From positions 434,001-498,000 of the forward strand of contig NZ_JACJIM010000005.1 in NCBI RefSeq assembly GCF_014138435.1: a stretch of 64,000 nucleotides of DNA. The letters run 5' to 3'. This DNA is from Methylobacterium fujisawaense. GTDB taxonomy: Bacteria; Pseudomonadota; Alphaproteobacteria; Rhizobiales; Beijerinckiaceae. Below, piece by piece: positions 9,557 to 17,285 of the stretch. Under the pieces are notes generated by a model. That model was given only the letters and a program-made list of their open reading frames with translations. It made no database searches and was not told the DNA's origin. The position numbers and the translations under genes were made by a program. Position 1 is the first letter of the stretch, and the number at the start of each line of letters is the position of its first letter.

Positions 9557-10519
9557 ATGGACAAGCGCCGCATCGGCCGCTCCGACCTGACGGTCGCGCC
9601 GTTCTGCCTGGGCGGCAACGTCTTCGGCTGGACCGCCGACGAGGCGACCGCCTTCGCGATCCTCGACCGGTTCGTGGAGAGCGGCTTCGATCTCATCGAC
9701 ACCGCCGACGTCTATTCGCGCTGGGCCCCCGGCCATGTCGGCGGGGAATCCGAGACGGTGATCGGACGATGGCTGGCCAGCCGTCCGGGCGTCCGGGACC
9801 GGATCGTGCTGGCGACCAAGGTCGGGATGGACATGGGCGAGGCCGGCAAGGGTCTCTCGGCGGCCCATATCGAGCGGGCCTGCGAGGCCTCGCTGCGGCG
9901 GCTGCGGATCGACCGGATCGACCTCTACCAGTCCCATGTCGACGATACCGACGTGCCCCTGGACGAGACCCTGCGGGCCCATGAGCGCCTGATCGCGGCG
10001 GGCAAGGTCCGCGCGATCGGCGCCTCGAACTACAGCGCGGCGCGGCTCAAGGAGGCACTGACGATCGCCGCCTCCGCGGGGCTGCCACGCTATGAATGCC
10101 TCCAGCCGGATTACAGCCTCGCCCAGCGCGGTTACGAGGCCGAGCTGGAGCCGCTCTGCCGGGCCGAACAGATCGGCGTCATCGGCTACTTCTCGCTGGC
10201 CGCGGGCTTCCTCACCGGCAAGTACCGCAGCGCCCAGGACGCGACGGGACGGGCCCGTGAGAACCGCGTCGCTAAGTACCTCAACCCGCGCGGTCTCGCG
10301 CTGCTGAACGTGCTCGATTCGGTCGCGCAGACGCACGGTGCCAGCCCGGCCCAGGTGGCGCTTGCCTGGATCATCGCCCGCCCCGGCATCACGGCGCCCA
10401 TCGCCAGCGCGACCTCGGTGGCGCAACTCGACGAGCTCCTCGGCGCCGTGCGGCTGACCCTTTCGCCGGAGGCGATCGGCCGCCTCGACACGGCGAGCGA
10501 GGGCGGCATCGAGGGCTAA
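9557..10519 (+). CDS. Aldo/keto reductase
   Basis: An NADPH-dependent carbonyl reductase of the AKR superfamily, 320 aa, cytoplasmic. The signature is complete: GFDLIDTADVYS (Asp and Tyr of the tetrad), VLATKVG (Lys) and DLYQSHVDD (His). The C-terminal cofactor region contains PAQVALAWIIARPGITAPIASAT. It is closely related in layout to YajO/Tas-like reductases. The start at 9557 is 8 bp downstream of the MBL hydrolase stop, so translational coupling is likely. Substrate unknown. Confidence 0.9.
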   Translation: MDKRRIGRSDLTVAPFCLGGNVFGWTADEATAFAILDRFVESGFDLIDTADVYSRWAPGHVGGESETVIGRWLASRPGVRDRIVLATKVGMDMGEAGKGLSAAHIERACEASLRRLRIDRIDLYQSHVDDTDVPLDETLRAHERLIAAGKVRAIGASNYSAARLKEALTIAASAGLPRYECLQPDYSLAQRGYEAELEPLCRAEQIGVIGYFSLAAGFLTGKYRSAQDATGRARENRVAKYLNPRGLALLNVLDSVAQTHGASPAQVALAWIIARPGITAPIASATSVAQLDELLGAVRLTLSPEAIGRLDTASEGGIEG

Positions 10520-10556
10520 CGCGGCGTTAAGCGGCGAGCGTCACAAAAGCTTCGGG

Positions 10557-10577
10557 ACGGGCCCGCCGCGGGCCCGT
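10557..10577. terminator. GC palindrome between aldo/keto reductase and gyrB
   Basis: A perfect 10-bp inverted repeat around a single C (ACGGGCCCGC / GCGGGCCCGT), 37 bp after the reductase stop and 121 bp before gyrB. It would fold into a strong hairpin and could end the reductase transcript. Neither strand has the run of T after the stem expected of an intrinsic terminator, so the assignment is tentative. Confidence 0.35.
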
Positions 10578-10698
10578 AAAATCGTGCAATCTCAACGCGG
10601 AACCCCTATATCAGGCGGATCAAGCGAGAGTTCAGGCGCGGGCACCCGACGGCGCATCTGCCACCGACGCGATCAGGCCCGCCTGCCCGAGGAAGTTC

Positions 10699-13143
10699 AT
10701 GGCCGACACCCCCCAGACCGAGCCTGCCGATTACGGCGCGGAATCCATCCGCGTGCTGAAGGGCCTCGACGCCGTCCGCAAGCGGCCCGGCATGTATATC
10801 GGCGATACCGATGACGGCTCCGGCCTCCACCACATGGTCTACGAGGTCGTGGACAACGCCATCGACGAGGCGCTGGCAGGCCATGCCGATCTCGTCACCG
10901 TCACCCTCAACGCCGACGGATCCTGCACCGTCTCCGATAACGGGCGCGGCATCCCGGTGGACATCCACAAGGAGGAGGGCGTCTCGGCGGCCGAGGTCAT
11001 CATGACCCAGCTGCACGCCGGCGGTAAGTTCGACCAGAATTCCTACAAGGTTTCCGGCGGCCTGCACGGCGTCGGCGTGTCGGTGGTGAATGCCCTTTCG
11101 TCGTGGCTTCGCCTGCGCATCTGGCGCAACGACAAGGAGCACGCGATGGAGTTCCGCCACGGCGACGCCGTGGCGCCCCTGGAGGTCGTCGGGCCCGGCA
11201 ACGGTCGGCGCGGGACAGAAGTCAGCTTCCTGCCCTCCACCGAAACCTTCACGATGATCGAGTTCGATTACGGGACGCTGGAAAAGCGCCTGCGTGAACT
11301 CGCCTTCCTCAATTCCGGCGTGCGCATCGTCCTGACCGATGCCCGCCATGCCGAGAAGAAGCGCGAGGAGCTGTACTACGAAGGCGGCATCGAGGCCTTC
11401 GTCCGGTATCTCGACCGCTCCCGCAAGCCGATCGACGGCATGACCAGCCCGGTGGTCGTCAGTTCCGAGCGCGACGGGATCCGCGTCGAGGTCGCGTTCT
11501 GGTGGAACGACTCGTTCAACGAGACCGTGCTGCCCTTCACCAACAACATCCCGCAGCGGGATGGCGGCACCCATATGGCCGGCTTCCGGGCGGCCCTGAC
11601 CCGGCAGGTCACCGGCTATGCCGAATCCAGCGGCATCGCCAAGAAGGAGAAGGTGTCGCTCACCGGCGAGGATTGCCGCGAGGGCCTCACCGCCGTCATC
11701 TCCGTGCAGGTGCCGGACCCGAAATTCTCGTCGCAGACCAAGGACAAGCTCGTCTCGTCCGAGGTCCGGCCCGCGGTCGAGAACGTCCTCAACGAAGGCC
11801 TGTCGACCTGGCTCGAGGAGAATCCGAGCCAGGCGCGGTCGGTCATGGCAAAGGTGGTCCTGGCGGCCTCGGCGCGCGAGGCCGCCCGCAAGGCCCGCGA
11901 GACCGTGACCCGCAAGGGCGCCCTCGACATCGCCTCGCTGCCCGGCAAGCTCGCCGATTGCCAGGAGCGCGACCCGACGAAGTGCGAGATCCTTCTGGTG
12001 GAGGGTGATTCCGCCGGCGGCTCGGCCAAGCAGGGCCGCGACCGGACCTTCCAGGCGGTGCTGCCGCTGCGCGGCAAGATCCTGAACGTCGAGCGCGTCC
12101 GCGCCGACCGGATGCTGTCCTCGGCCGAGATCGGCACGCTGATCACGGCGCTCGGCGCCGGGATCGGGCGCTCCTCGACCGACCGCGAGGGCTTCAACCC
12201 GGAGAAGCTCCGCTACCACCGCATCATCATCATGACCGATGCGGACGTGGACGGCTCGCACATCCGGACGCTGCTTCTGACCTTCTTCTTCCGGCAGATG
12301 CCGGAATTGATCGACCGCGGCCATCTCTACATCGCGCAACCGCCGCTCTACAAAGCGGAGCGCGGCCGGAAGGCGATCTACCTGAAGGATGAGCGCGCCC
12401 TTGAGGATTACCTGATCGACCAGGGGACCGACGGGGCGATCCTGCGCCTCTCCACCGGTGCGGAATTCGCCGGGCCTCAGCTCAAGAGCCTCGTCGAGGA
12501 GGCGCGGACCTTCCGCAACATCCTGCAGGGCCTGCACACGCGCTACGACCGCGCCGTGGTCGAGCAGGCGGTGCTGGCCGGCGCCTTCGACCCCGAGGCG
12601 GCCTCGCGGACCGGCGAGGCCGAGGTGCTGGCCGACCTGACCGCCCGCCGGCTCGACGCCATCGCGGACGAGATCGAGCGCGGCTGGCAGGGCGAATCCT
12701 TCGAGGGCGGCTATCGCCTCAGCCGGACGCTGCGCGGCGTCCGGCAGGTGGCGACCCTCGATCTCGGCCTGATCACCTCGCAGGAAGCCCGGCGCCTGTC
12801 CGAGCGGGCCGACGCCTTCCGGGAAATCTATGGCGAACCCGCCACCCTGATGCGTAAGTCCGACGAGACCGTGCTGCACGGGCCCGTCGCGCTGTTCGAG
12901 GCGGTGATGGCGTTTGGCCGGAAAGGCCTGCAGCTCCAGCGCTACAAGGGCCTCGGTGAGATGACCGCCCAGCAGCTCTGGGAGACCACCCTGGATCGCG
13001 ACGTGCGCTCCTTGCTGCAGGTCAAGGTAAAGGACGTGACCGACGCCGACGACCTGTTCGTGAAGCTGATGGGCGATGTGGTGGAGCCGCGGCGCGAGTT
13101 CATTCAGGAAAACGCCCTCAGCGTCGCCAATCTGGACGTCTAG
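10699..13143 (+). CDS. gyrB: DNA gyrase subunit B
   Basis: ATPase subunit of type II topoisomerase, partner of GyrA. The GHKL ATPase is complete: EVVDNAIDEALAGHAD, DNGRGIPVDIH, GGLHGVGVSVVNALS. The transducer has the QTK loop (SSQTKDKL). The TOPRIM domain shows EILLVEGDSAGGSAKQGRDR and DADVDGSHIRTLLL (metal-binding acidic triad). The C-terminus has QRYKGLGEMTAQQLW. The length of 814 aa is normal. The start ATG follows GAGGAAGTTC. It is the last clear housekeeping gene before the metal-resistance region. Confidence 0.98.
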   Translation: MADTPQTEPADYGAESIRVLKGLDAVRKRPGMYIGDTDDGSGLHHMVYEVVDNAIDEALAGHADLVTVTLNADGSCTVSDNGRGIPVDIHKEEGVSAAEVIMTQLHAGGKFDQNSYKVSGGLHGVGVSVVNALSSWLRLRIWRNDKEHAMEFRHGDAVAPLEVVGPGNGRRGTEVSFLPSTETFTMIEFDYGTLEKRLRELAFLNSGVRIVLTDARHAEKKREELYYEGGIEAFVRYLDRSRKPIDGMTSPVVVSSERDGIRVEVAFWWNDSFNETVLPFTNNIPQRDGGTHMAGFRAALTRQVTGYAESSGIAKKEKVSLTGEDCREGLTAVISVQVPDPKFSSQTKDKLVSSEVRPAVENVLNEGLSTWLEENPSQARSVMAKVVLAASAREAARKARETVTRKGALDIASLPGKLADCQERDPTKCEILLVEGDSAGGSAKQGRDRTFQAVLPLRGKILNVERVRADRMLSSAEIGTLITALGAGIGRSSTDREGFNPEKLRYHRIIIMTDADVDGSHIRTLLLTFFFRQMPELIDRGHLYIAQPPLYKAERGRKAIYLKDERALEDYLIDQGTDGAILRLSTGAEFAGPQLKSLVEEARTFRNILQGLHTRYDRAVVEQAVLAGAFDPEAASRTGEAEVLADLTARRLDAIADEIERGWQGESFEGGYRLSRTLRGVRQVATLDLGLITSQEARRLSERADAFREIYGEPATLMRKSDETVLHGPVALFEAVMAFGRKGLQLQRYKGLGEMTAQQLWETTLDRDVRSLLQVKVKDVTDADDLFVKLMGDVVEPRREFIQENALSVANLDV

Positions 13144-13160
13144 GGCTCAGCCTGTGTAAT

Positions 13161-13214
13161 TTCTCAGTAAAACATATCCCGGGAAGCGAGTTATGTGGAC
13201 CGATTTACTGAGAA
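13161..13214. repeat. 11-bp inverted repeat directly after gyrB
   Basis: TTCTCAGTAAA at 13161-13171 is the exact reverse complement of TTTACTGAGAA at 13204-13214, with a 32-bp interval. It begins 17 bp after the gyrB stop. The AT-rich arms and long loop do not suit a typical terminator. It could be a recombination or attachment remnant or a protein-binding dyad. It marks the switch from core to accessory sequence. Confidence 0.5.
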
Positions 13215-13635
13215 GCCTGACCTCGCCGGCATATCGGCCGGTTTTCAGGCCGGTAGAGCATTGATTCAGAGATGCTCTCCGCTGTCAACATCGAGCTTTC
13301 GTCAGTGCCCTTTGGTGACCGAGATCCAACGCTTCGGGGATGGTTACCTGCTGAGCGCCATGGCCGCCGAAGCCGTCGGGGTACGGACCGCTTAGGTTCG
13401 GAGTGGGTAAGGAAGACGGGGTTCCATCCGGCGTTGGTCGTCGCGGCGGGTGCCAGAGCGGGCAAACACCCTCGCAACGTCGACCGGGCGTCGGAGGAGG
13501 CCCAAGCCCTCATGGGGCCGCCCCCCTTCGGTTATGATTAAGCCGCCCGGCTCCTGAAAGGACTGCCTCATTGTAAGTGCTGGCGCTCAGAACAGCATCC
13601 AGCCGGTCCTGCAACCGCTCCGGCAGTACGGACTC
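13215..13635. other. No gene recognised between gyrB and the Uma2 remnant
   Basis: About 420 bp with short overlapping frames on both strands but no recognisable protein. A small hairpin (AGAGCAT at 13255-13261 with ATGCTCT at 13272-13278) follows two GCCGGT copies. The stretch reads like decayed insertion-junction DNA, though no transposase fragment could be identified. Confidence 0.4.
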
Positions 13636-14214
13636 TCAGTCCACCATCGCGGGCGTACCGACCAAGCCGACGATGGCAGCTACGGCCGCCTCACACTCGC
13701 CGGCGTCCATCTCCGTAACCTTGGCGTAGATGTCCGGCGAGCGTGGAAGACCCTTCATCCCCGCGATGCCCGATACCTGAGCGGGGGCGAACGTGGCTTG
13801 GGTAGCAAGGTCGCCGTCCTCCAGGGCGAGCATCGGGATGGACGAGTAGAGATCGTCGAGCCTCAACTCGACCCCGATGGCCGCTAGCCGGAGGACGGCG
13901 TTGGTCCTTGTTGGACTTCGTAGTGCCATCCGTCTCCCTGACGGTGAAAGAAATCAACCCGGCGCTGGTCCTGCGCGACAAGGACGAAATGCATGAGGTC
14001 CGGCAGCGTCTGGTATTCGAGCCATTTCCCGCCGCGGTCGTACCGTCAGGTCATCGAGGGGCCGGGTCAAGGCATCGTGGGCGATGGAGCCGCCGACCAG
14101 CATGCGGATTACCTGCCCGTCGATGTACTCCAGCCGCTCCCCTTCCTCCGCCGCTTCGCAAAGGCGTTCGTACTCATCCAGCCCGATGAAGTCGTCGCGT
14201 AACGCAGCGGGCAT
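13636..14214 (-). pseudogene. Broken Uma2-family (DUF820) endonuclease-like gene
   Basis: Three pieces of one Uma2-type protein lie in order but in different frames. From 14214, one frame gives FIGLDEYERLCEAAEEGERLEYIDGQ and GSIAHDALT, the family's N-terminus. Near 14045 the match jumps to the next frame as RYDRGGKWLEYQTLPDLM, with roughly 60-70 codons of the usual middle missing. That frame runs VLVAQDQRRVDFFHRQGDGW and stops. Near 13920 a second shift restores RLAAIGVELRLDDLY, the family's C-terminus. The residues after LYSS to the stop at 13636 are not Uma2-like. An internal deletion plus a frameshift make it non-functional. Confidence 0.75.
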
Positions 14215-14319
14215 GCTATGGCCCTAGAGGTTCCCCCTCCTCATACGCTTGGACGTGGCGATCCGGAAGCTGCGGGCAAGGCACGGTGGCCGTTCGGCGC
14301 TCGCACGGGAACGTCCGGG

Positions 14320-15099
14320 TCACCGCGACGCCTGCGCTCCCTCTGTCGGATGCCGACCGGCCCTTTGCGGGAGGAGGACGATGAGCGCGACGATGAAGGC
14401 CCCGATCACGGCGGAGGCGAGCGGCCGGCTCAGGTTCAGCCCGCCGTCGGCGACCGGCTTGTCGAGGAAATCGCCCACCGTGGCCCCGAGCGGGCGGGTC
14501 AGGATGAACGCCGCCCAGAAGAGCGTGACCCGTGAAACGGAGGTCCGGTAGTACAGGGCGATGACGACCGCGAGCGCCGCCGCGAAGACGAGGGCGCCAC
14601 CCTCGTAGCCGAGGCCGCCGGTGTCCGCGAGCCAGTCGCCGAGCGCGGTGCCCAACGTCTGCGAGAAGGTGATCGCCCCCCAATAGAACGCCTCGACCCG
14701 CGGGGTCGAAACCGTGTCCACCGACACGGTGCCCTCGGTCGCATACCAGAGCCCGAGCACGGCCGCGAGGCAGGCGAGGAGCAGGGTCGATCCGCCGGTG
14801 TATCCGATGCCGAGCGAGCGGTCGGCGAAGTCCGCCATCGTCGTACCGAAGGTGGTCGAGGCGACGATCGTGGACCAGTACAGGACCGGGTGGAACCGCT
14901 TCGACATGATCTGGGCGACCACGAGCCCGACCAGCAGCACGGCGAACAGGGCGGTGCCGGCGAGATAGCCCCAATCGAGGGTCATGGTGACGGTGTCGCC
15001 GCCGGTCTCCCCGAGCGTGGTGGCCAGGATCTTGACGATCCAGAAGCCCAGCGTGACCTCGGGTACCTTGCTCAGGGCGCGTTCGTAACGGTCGTCCAT
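14320..15099 (-). CDS. COG4705-type integral membrane protein, copy 1
   Basis: A 259-aa polytopic inner-membrane protein of an uncharacterised family (COG4705-like, from memory). It begins MDDRYERALSKVPEVTLGFW. The chain contains one motif four times: GFWIVKILATTLGETGGD, LYWSTIVASTTFGTTMAD, AFYWGAITFSQTLGTALGD and TLFWAAFILTRPLGATVGD. Each is an aromatic-W followed by T, G and a closing Asp in a membrane helix, which predicts four repeated helical hairpins. The start overlaps the previous paralogue's end by 28 bp, so they are coupled. Function unknown; the repeated acidic residues would suit cation or metal movement. Confidence 0.8.
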   Translation of the reverse strand: MDDRYERALSKVPEVTLGFWIVKILATTLGETGGDTVTMTLDWGYLAGTALFAVLLVGLVVAQIMSKRFHPVLYWSTIVASTTFGTTMADFADRSLGIGYTGGSTLLLACLAAVLGLWYATEGTVSVDTVSTPRVEAFYWGAITFSQTLGTALGDWLADTGGLGYEGGALVFAAALAVVIALYYRTSVSRVTLFWAAFILTRPLGATVGDFLDKPVADGGLNLSRPLASAVIGAFIVALIVLLPQRAGRHPTEGAQASR

Positions 15100-15911
15100 C
15101 GGACCTGCTCCTTCTTCGAGGGGAAACCTGACGGCGCGTCGGCGCAGGCCGCCCGGCGACCGGCACGCTGCGGGATGAGGAGGACGAGCCCGACCATGAC
15201 GATCGCGAGGACGCCGGAGATCGTGATGTCGTCGATGCCCAGGCCGCCGGAAGCGACCGGCTTGTCGAGCGAGTTGGCGAGGGTGGCGCCGAGCGGCCGC
15301 GTCAGGACGAACGCCGTCCAGAACAGCATCGGCCTGGAAACGCGCGTACGCAGATGGAGGGCCGTGACCACGGCCAGCGCGACGAGGATGAGGAGCGCGC
15401 TCCCGTTGTACCCGAGCCCGCTGCTGTCGGCCATCCAGTCGCCCAACGCGGTGCCGAGCGTCTGGGAGAACATGACCGTGGCCCAATAGAAACCTTCGGC
15501 CCGCGGGGACCGCACCGTCTCCACGGCGACCGTGCCGAGCGTGCGCTTCCACAGGATCAGGGTCGCGACGACCGATCCGAGCAGCACCAGGGACCCGCCC
15601 GCGTAGCCGATGCCGAGGGACCGGTCGCAGAAGTCGGCGAGGGTCGTGCCTGCGAGCGTCGTCGCGGTGACCACGGCCCAGTACAGGAGCGGCTGGAAGC
15701 GGTCCGCCCGGACCTGTGCGGCGAGCAGCACCGCCAGGGCGGCCCCGAAGATCGCCGTGCCGGCGAGATAGCCGAGGCCGAGCGTCAACGTGACGGCGTT
15801 GCCGCCGACCTCGCCCAGGGTCGTGGCCACGATCTTGATGGCCCAGAACCCGGCGGTGGCTTCAGGCACCTTGGCGGGTTCGACGTGTCCGGGTCGCTCG
15901 GTCGGTTGCAT
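15072..15911 (-). CDS. COG4705-type integral membrane protein, copy 2
   Basis: A 279-aa paralogue of the preceding downstream gene, with the same four-fold motif: GFWAIKIVATTLGEVGGN, LLYWAVVTATTLAGTTLAD, GFYWATVMFSQTLGTALGD and MLFWTAFVLTRPLGATLAN. The closing acidic residue is Asn in repeats 1 and 4, unlike copy 1, so the copies may differ in function. The last 25 or so residues (CADAPSGFPSKKEQVRW) are an extra polar tail overlapping the next gene. It is 29 bp downstream of the periplasmic protein gene on the same strand. Confidence 0.8.
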   Translation of the reverse strand: MQPTERPGHVEPAKVPEATAGFWAIKIVATTLGEVGGNAVTLTLGLGYLAGTAIFGAALAVLLAAQVRADRFQPLLYWAVVTATTLAGTTLADFCDRSLGIGYAGGSLVLLGSVVATLILWKRTLGTVAVETVRSPRAEGFYWATVMFSQTLGTALGDWMADSSGLGYNGSALLILVALAVVTALHLRTRVSRPMLFWTAFVLTRPLGATLANSLDKPVASGGLGIDDITISGVLAIVMVGLVLLIPQRAGRRAACADAPSGFPSKKEQVRWTTVTNAP

Positions 15912-15940
15912 CGGGCTGCCGTGGGAAAGCGAGTGCCGGC

Positions 15941-16354
15941 TCAGGCGGTGTGGGTCTGGTCGATGATGGCGAGCAGGTCGTCGACCGCGCGACGGCAGGC
16001 GGCCGGATCGGGGTTCGACGCCCGCAGCGCGTCGAGGGCGCGGTCGATGGCCTTGTCCACGACGTGCCAGTCGGCGGCGGCTCGCGGCTTCAGGCCGGCC
16101 TCGGACGCGTCCCAGGACAATTCCAGGTCCTTGATGCGCGTCTTGGCGGCGGCGAGGTCGCCCCGGTCGGTCATCGCCTTTACGTCGACGACGATGGTCC
16201 GGAACTTGGAGAGGTCGCCGAGCTTCGAGGCCGCCATCGCCTTGGGCGTCGCTCCGACGGCGGCGTCCTGCATCGCCTGCAGGCCCAGGGGGGCGGCCGT
16301 GGCGCCGATGACCGTCGCGGCGATGGCGGCGAGGAGGATGTTTCGCATGGTCAT
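15941..16354 (-). CDS. Small periplasmic helical protein
   Basis: A 137-aa protein with a signal peptide (MRNILLAAIAATVIGATAAP) and a helical mature part. Landmarks are LSKFRTIVVDVKAMTDRGD, LELSWDASEAGLKPR and DWHVVDKAIDRALDALR. No catalytic motif is seen. The ATG at 16354 has GGAG five bases upstream; an in-frame ATG six bases later is the alternative. It sits between COG4705 copies 2 and 3 on the same strand, so it is probably the periplasmic partner of those membrane proteins. Function unknown. Confidence 0.7.
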   Translation of the reverse strand: MTMRNILLAAIAATVIGATAAPLGLQAMQDAAVGATPKAMAASKLGDLSKFRTIVVDVKAMTDRGDLAAAKTRIKDLELSWDASEAGLKPRAAADWHVVDKAIDRALDALRASNPDPAACRRAVDDLLAIIDQTHTA

Positions 16355-16416
16355 TCGCTCCGTGTCGTGCGGCGTTGGAAGGACTGGAGGATGGGGATGC
16401 GGGAGGCGGCGGACGG

Positions 16417-17193
16417 TCAGGCCCGCCGCTGTCCGGCCGGCTCGCCAGGGCGTCCGGAGACGAGGCTCAGGGACGTCACCAGGGCGACGATGACGGCGAA
16501 GAAGGCGAGGCTGGTGGAGGCCGTGCCGAAGCCGAGGCCGCCGTATTCCCGTGCCTGCGACAGCAGATCGCCCAGCGATGCGCCGAGGGGGCGCGTGACG
16601 ATGTAGGCGAGCCAGAAGATCGTCACCGGGTTCGTGCCGAGGCGCCAGGCGAGGGCGAGGGCGGCCAGCATCGTGCCGAAGATGACGACGCCGAGATTGA
16701 AGCCGAGCCCCAGCGCCTCGGTAGCCAGGTCGCCCGCGGCCGTGCCGAGCGCGAAGGTCAGGAGGATGGCGAGCCAGTAGAACGCCTCGCGGCGCCGGGT
16801 CACGATGGCGTGGATCGAGAGCGTCCGCTCGGTCGCGTACCAAAGGGCGAACACGGTGGCGAGGGCGGCCGCGAACACGCCGGTGCTGACGAAGAGGCTC
16901 ACGCCGAGCTTGTCGGTCAGGATGTCGGTAACCTGCGTGCCGACCACGCTGACGAGGACGACGGTCGACCAATAGGTCCAGGGCAAGTAGCGCCACTCGC
17001 GCACCTGCAGGGCGAGGACGGCCGCGAGGAGGCCGGCCGTGAGGGTGGCGGTGACGGCGGCACCCAGGCCGACGTTCACCGCGAGGTAGTCCGCGCCGGT
17101 CTCGCCGACGGTCGTGGACAGTATCTTGATGACCCAGAAGACCGCGGTGACCTCCGGTACCTTGTTCAAGATCTGGCGCTGGATCTCGCTCAT
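16417..17193 (-). CDS. COG4705-type integral membrane protein, copy 3
   Basis: A 258-aa paralogue with the four repeats VFWVIKILSTTVGETGAD, WTYWSTVVLVSVVGTQVTD, AFYWLAILLTFALGTAAGD and TIFWLAYIVTRPLGASLGD. All four closing Asp residues are kept. It is the most diverged of the three copies, and the second repeat has lost its first Thr. The ATG at 17193 is used; the ten residues before it (MPDHDGRETG) look like leader. It is the gene nearest the two-component system, 92 bp downstream of the kinase stop. Confidence 0.8.
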   Translation of the reverse strand: MSEIQRQILNKVPEVTAVFWVIKILSTTVGETGADYLAVNVGLGAAVTATLTAGLLAAVLALQVREWRYLPWTYWSTVVLVSVVGTQVTDILTDKLGVSLFVSTGVFAAALATVFALWYATERTLSIHAIVTRRREAFYWLAILLTFALGTAAGDLATEALGLGFNLGVVIFGTMLAALALAWRLGTNPVTIFWLAYIVTRPLGASLGDLLSQAREYGGLGFGTASTSLAFFAVIVALVTSLSLVSGRPGEPAGQRRA

Positions 17194-17285
17194 CCCCGTC
17201 TCCCGTCCGTCATGGTCGGGCACCGTGATAGCGAGCCATAATGAGGGCAGAATGAGCTTCGTCCAAAGGAGCCGCAGGCTCGGCC

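Noticed and set aside
10606..12879. 757-codon frame antisense to gyrB
   Set aside because: gyrB has every expected motif; the opposite frame has none.
13272..13541. 89-codon frame after gyrB
   Set aside because: Overlapped by an equally long frame on the other strand; neither has a ribosome site or recognisable content.
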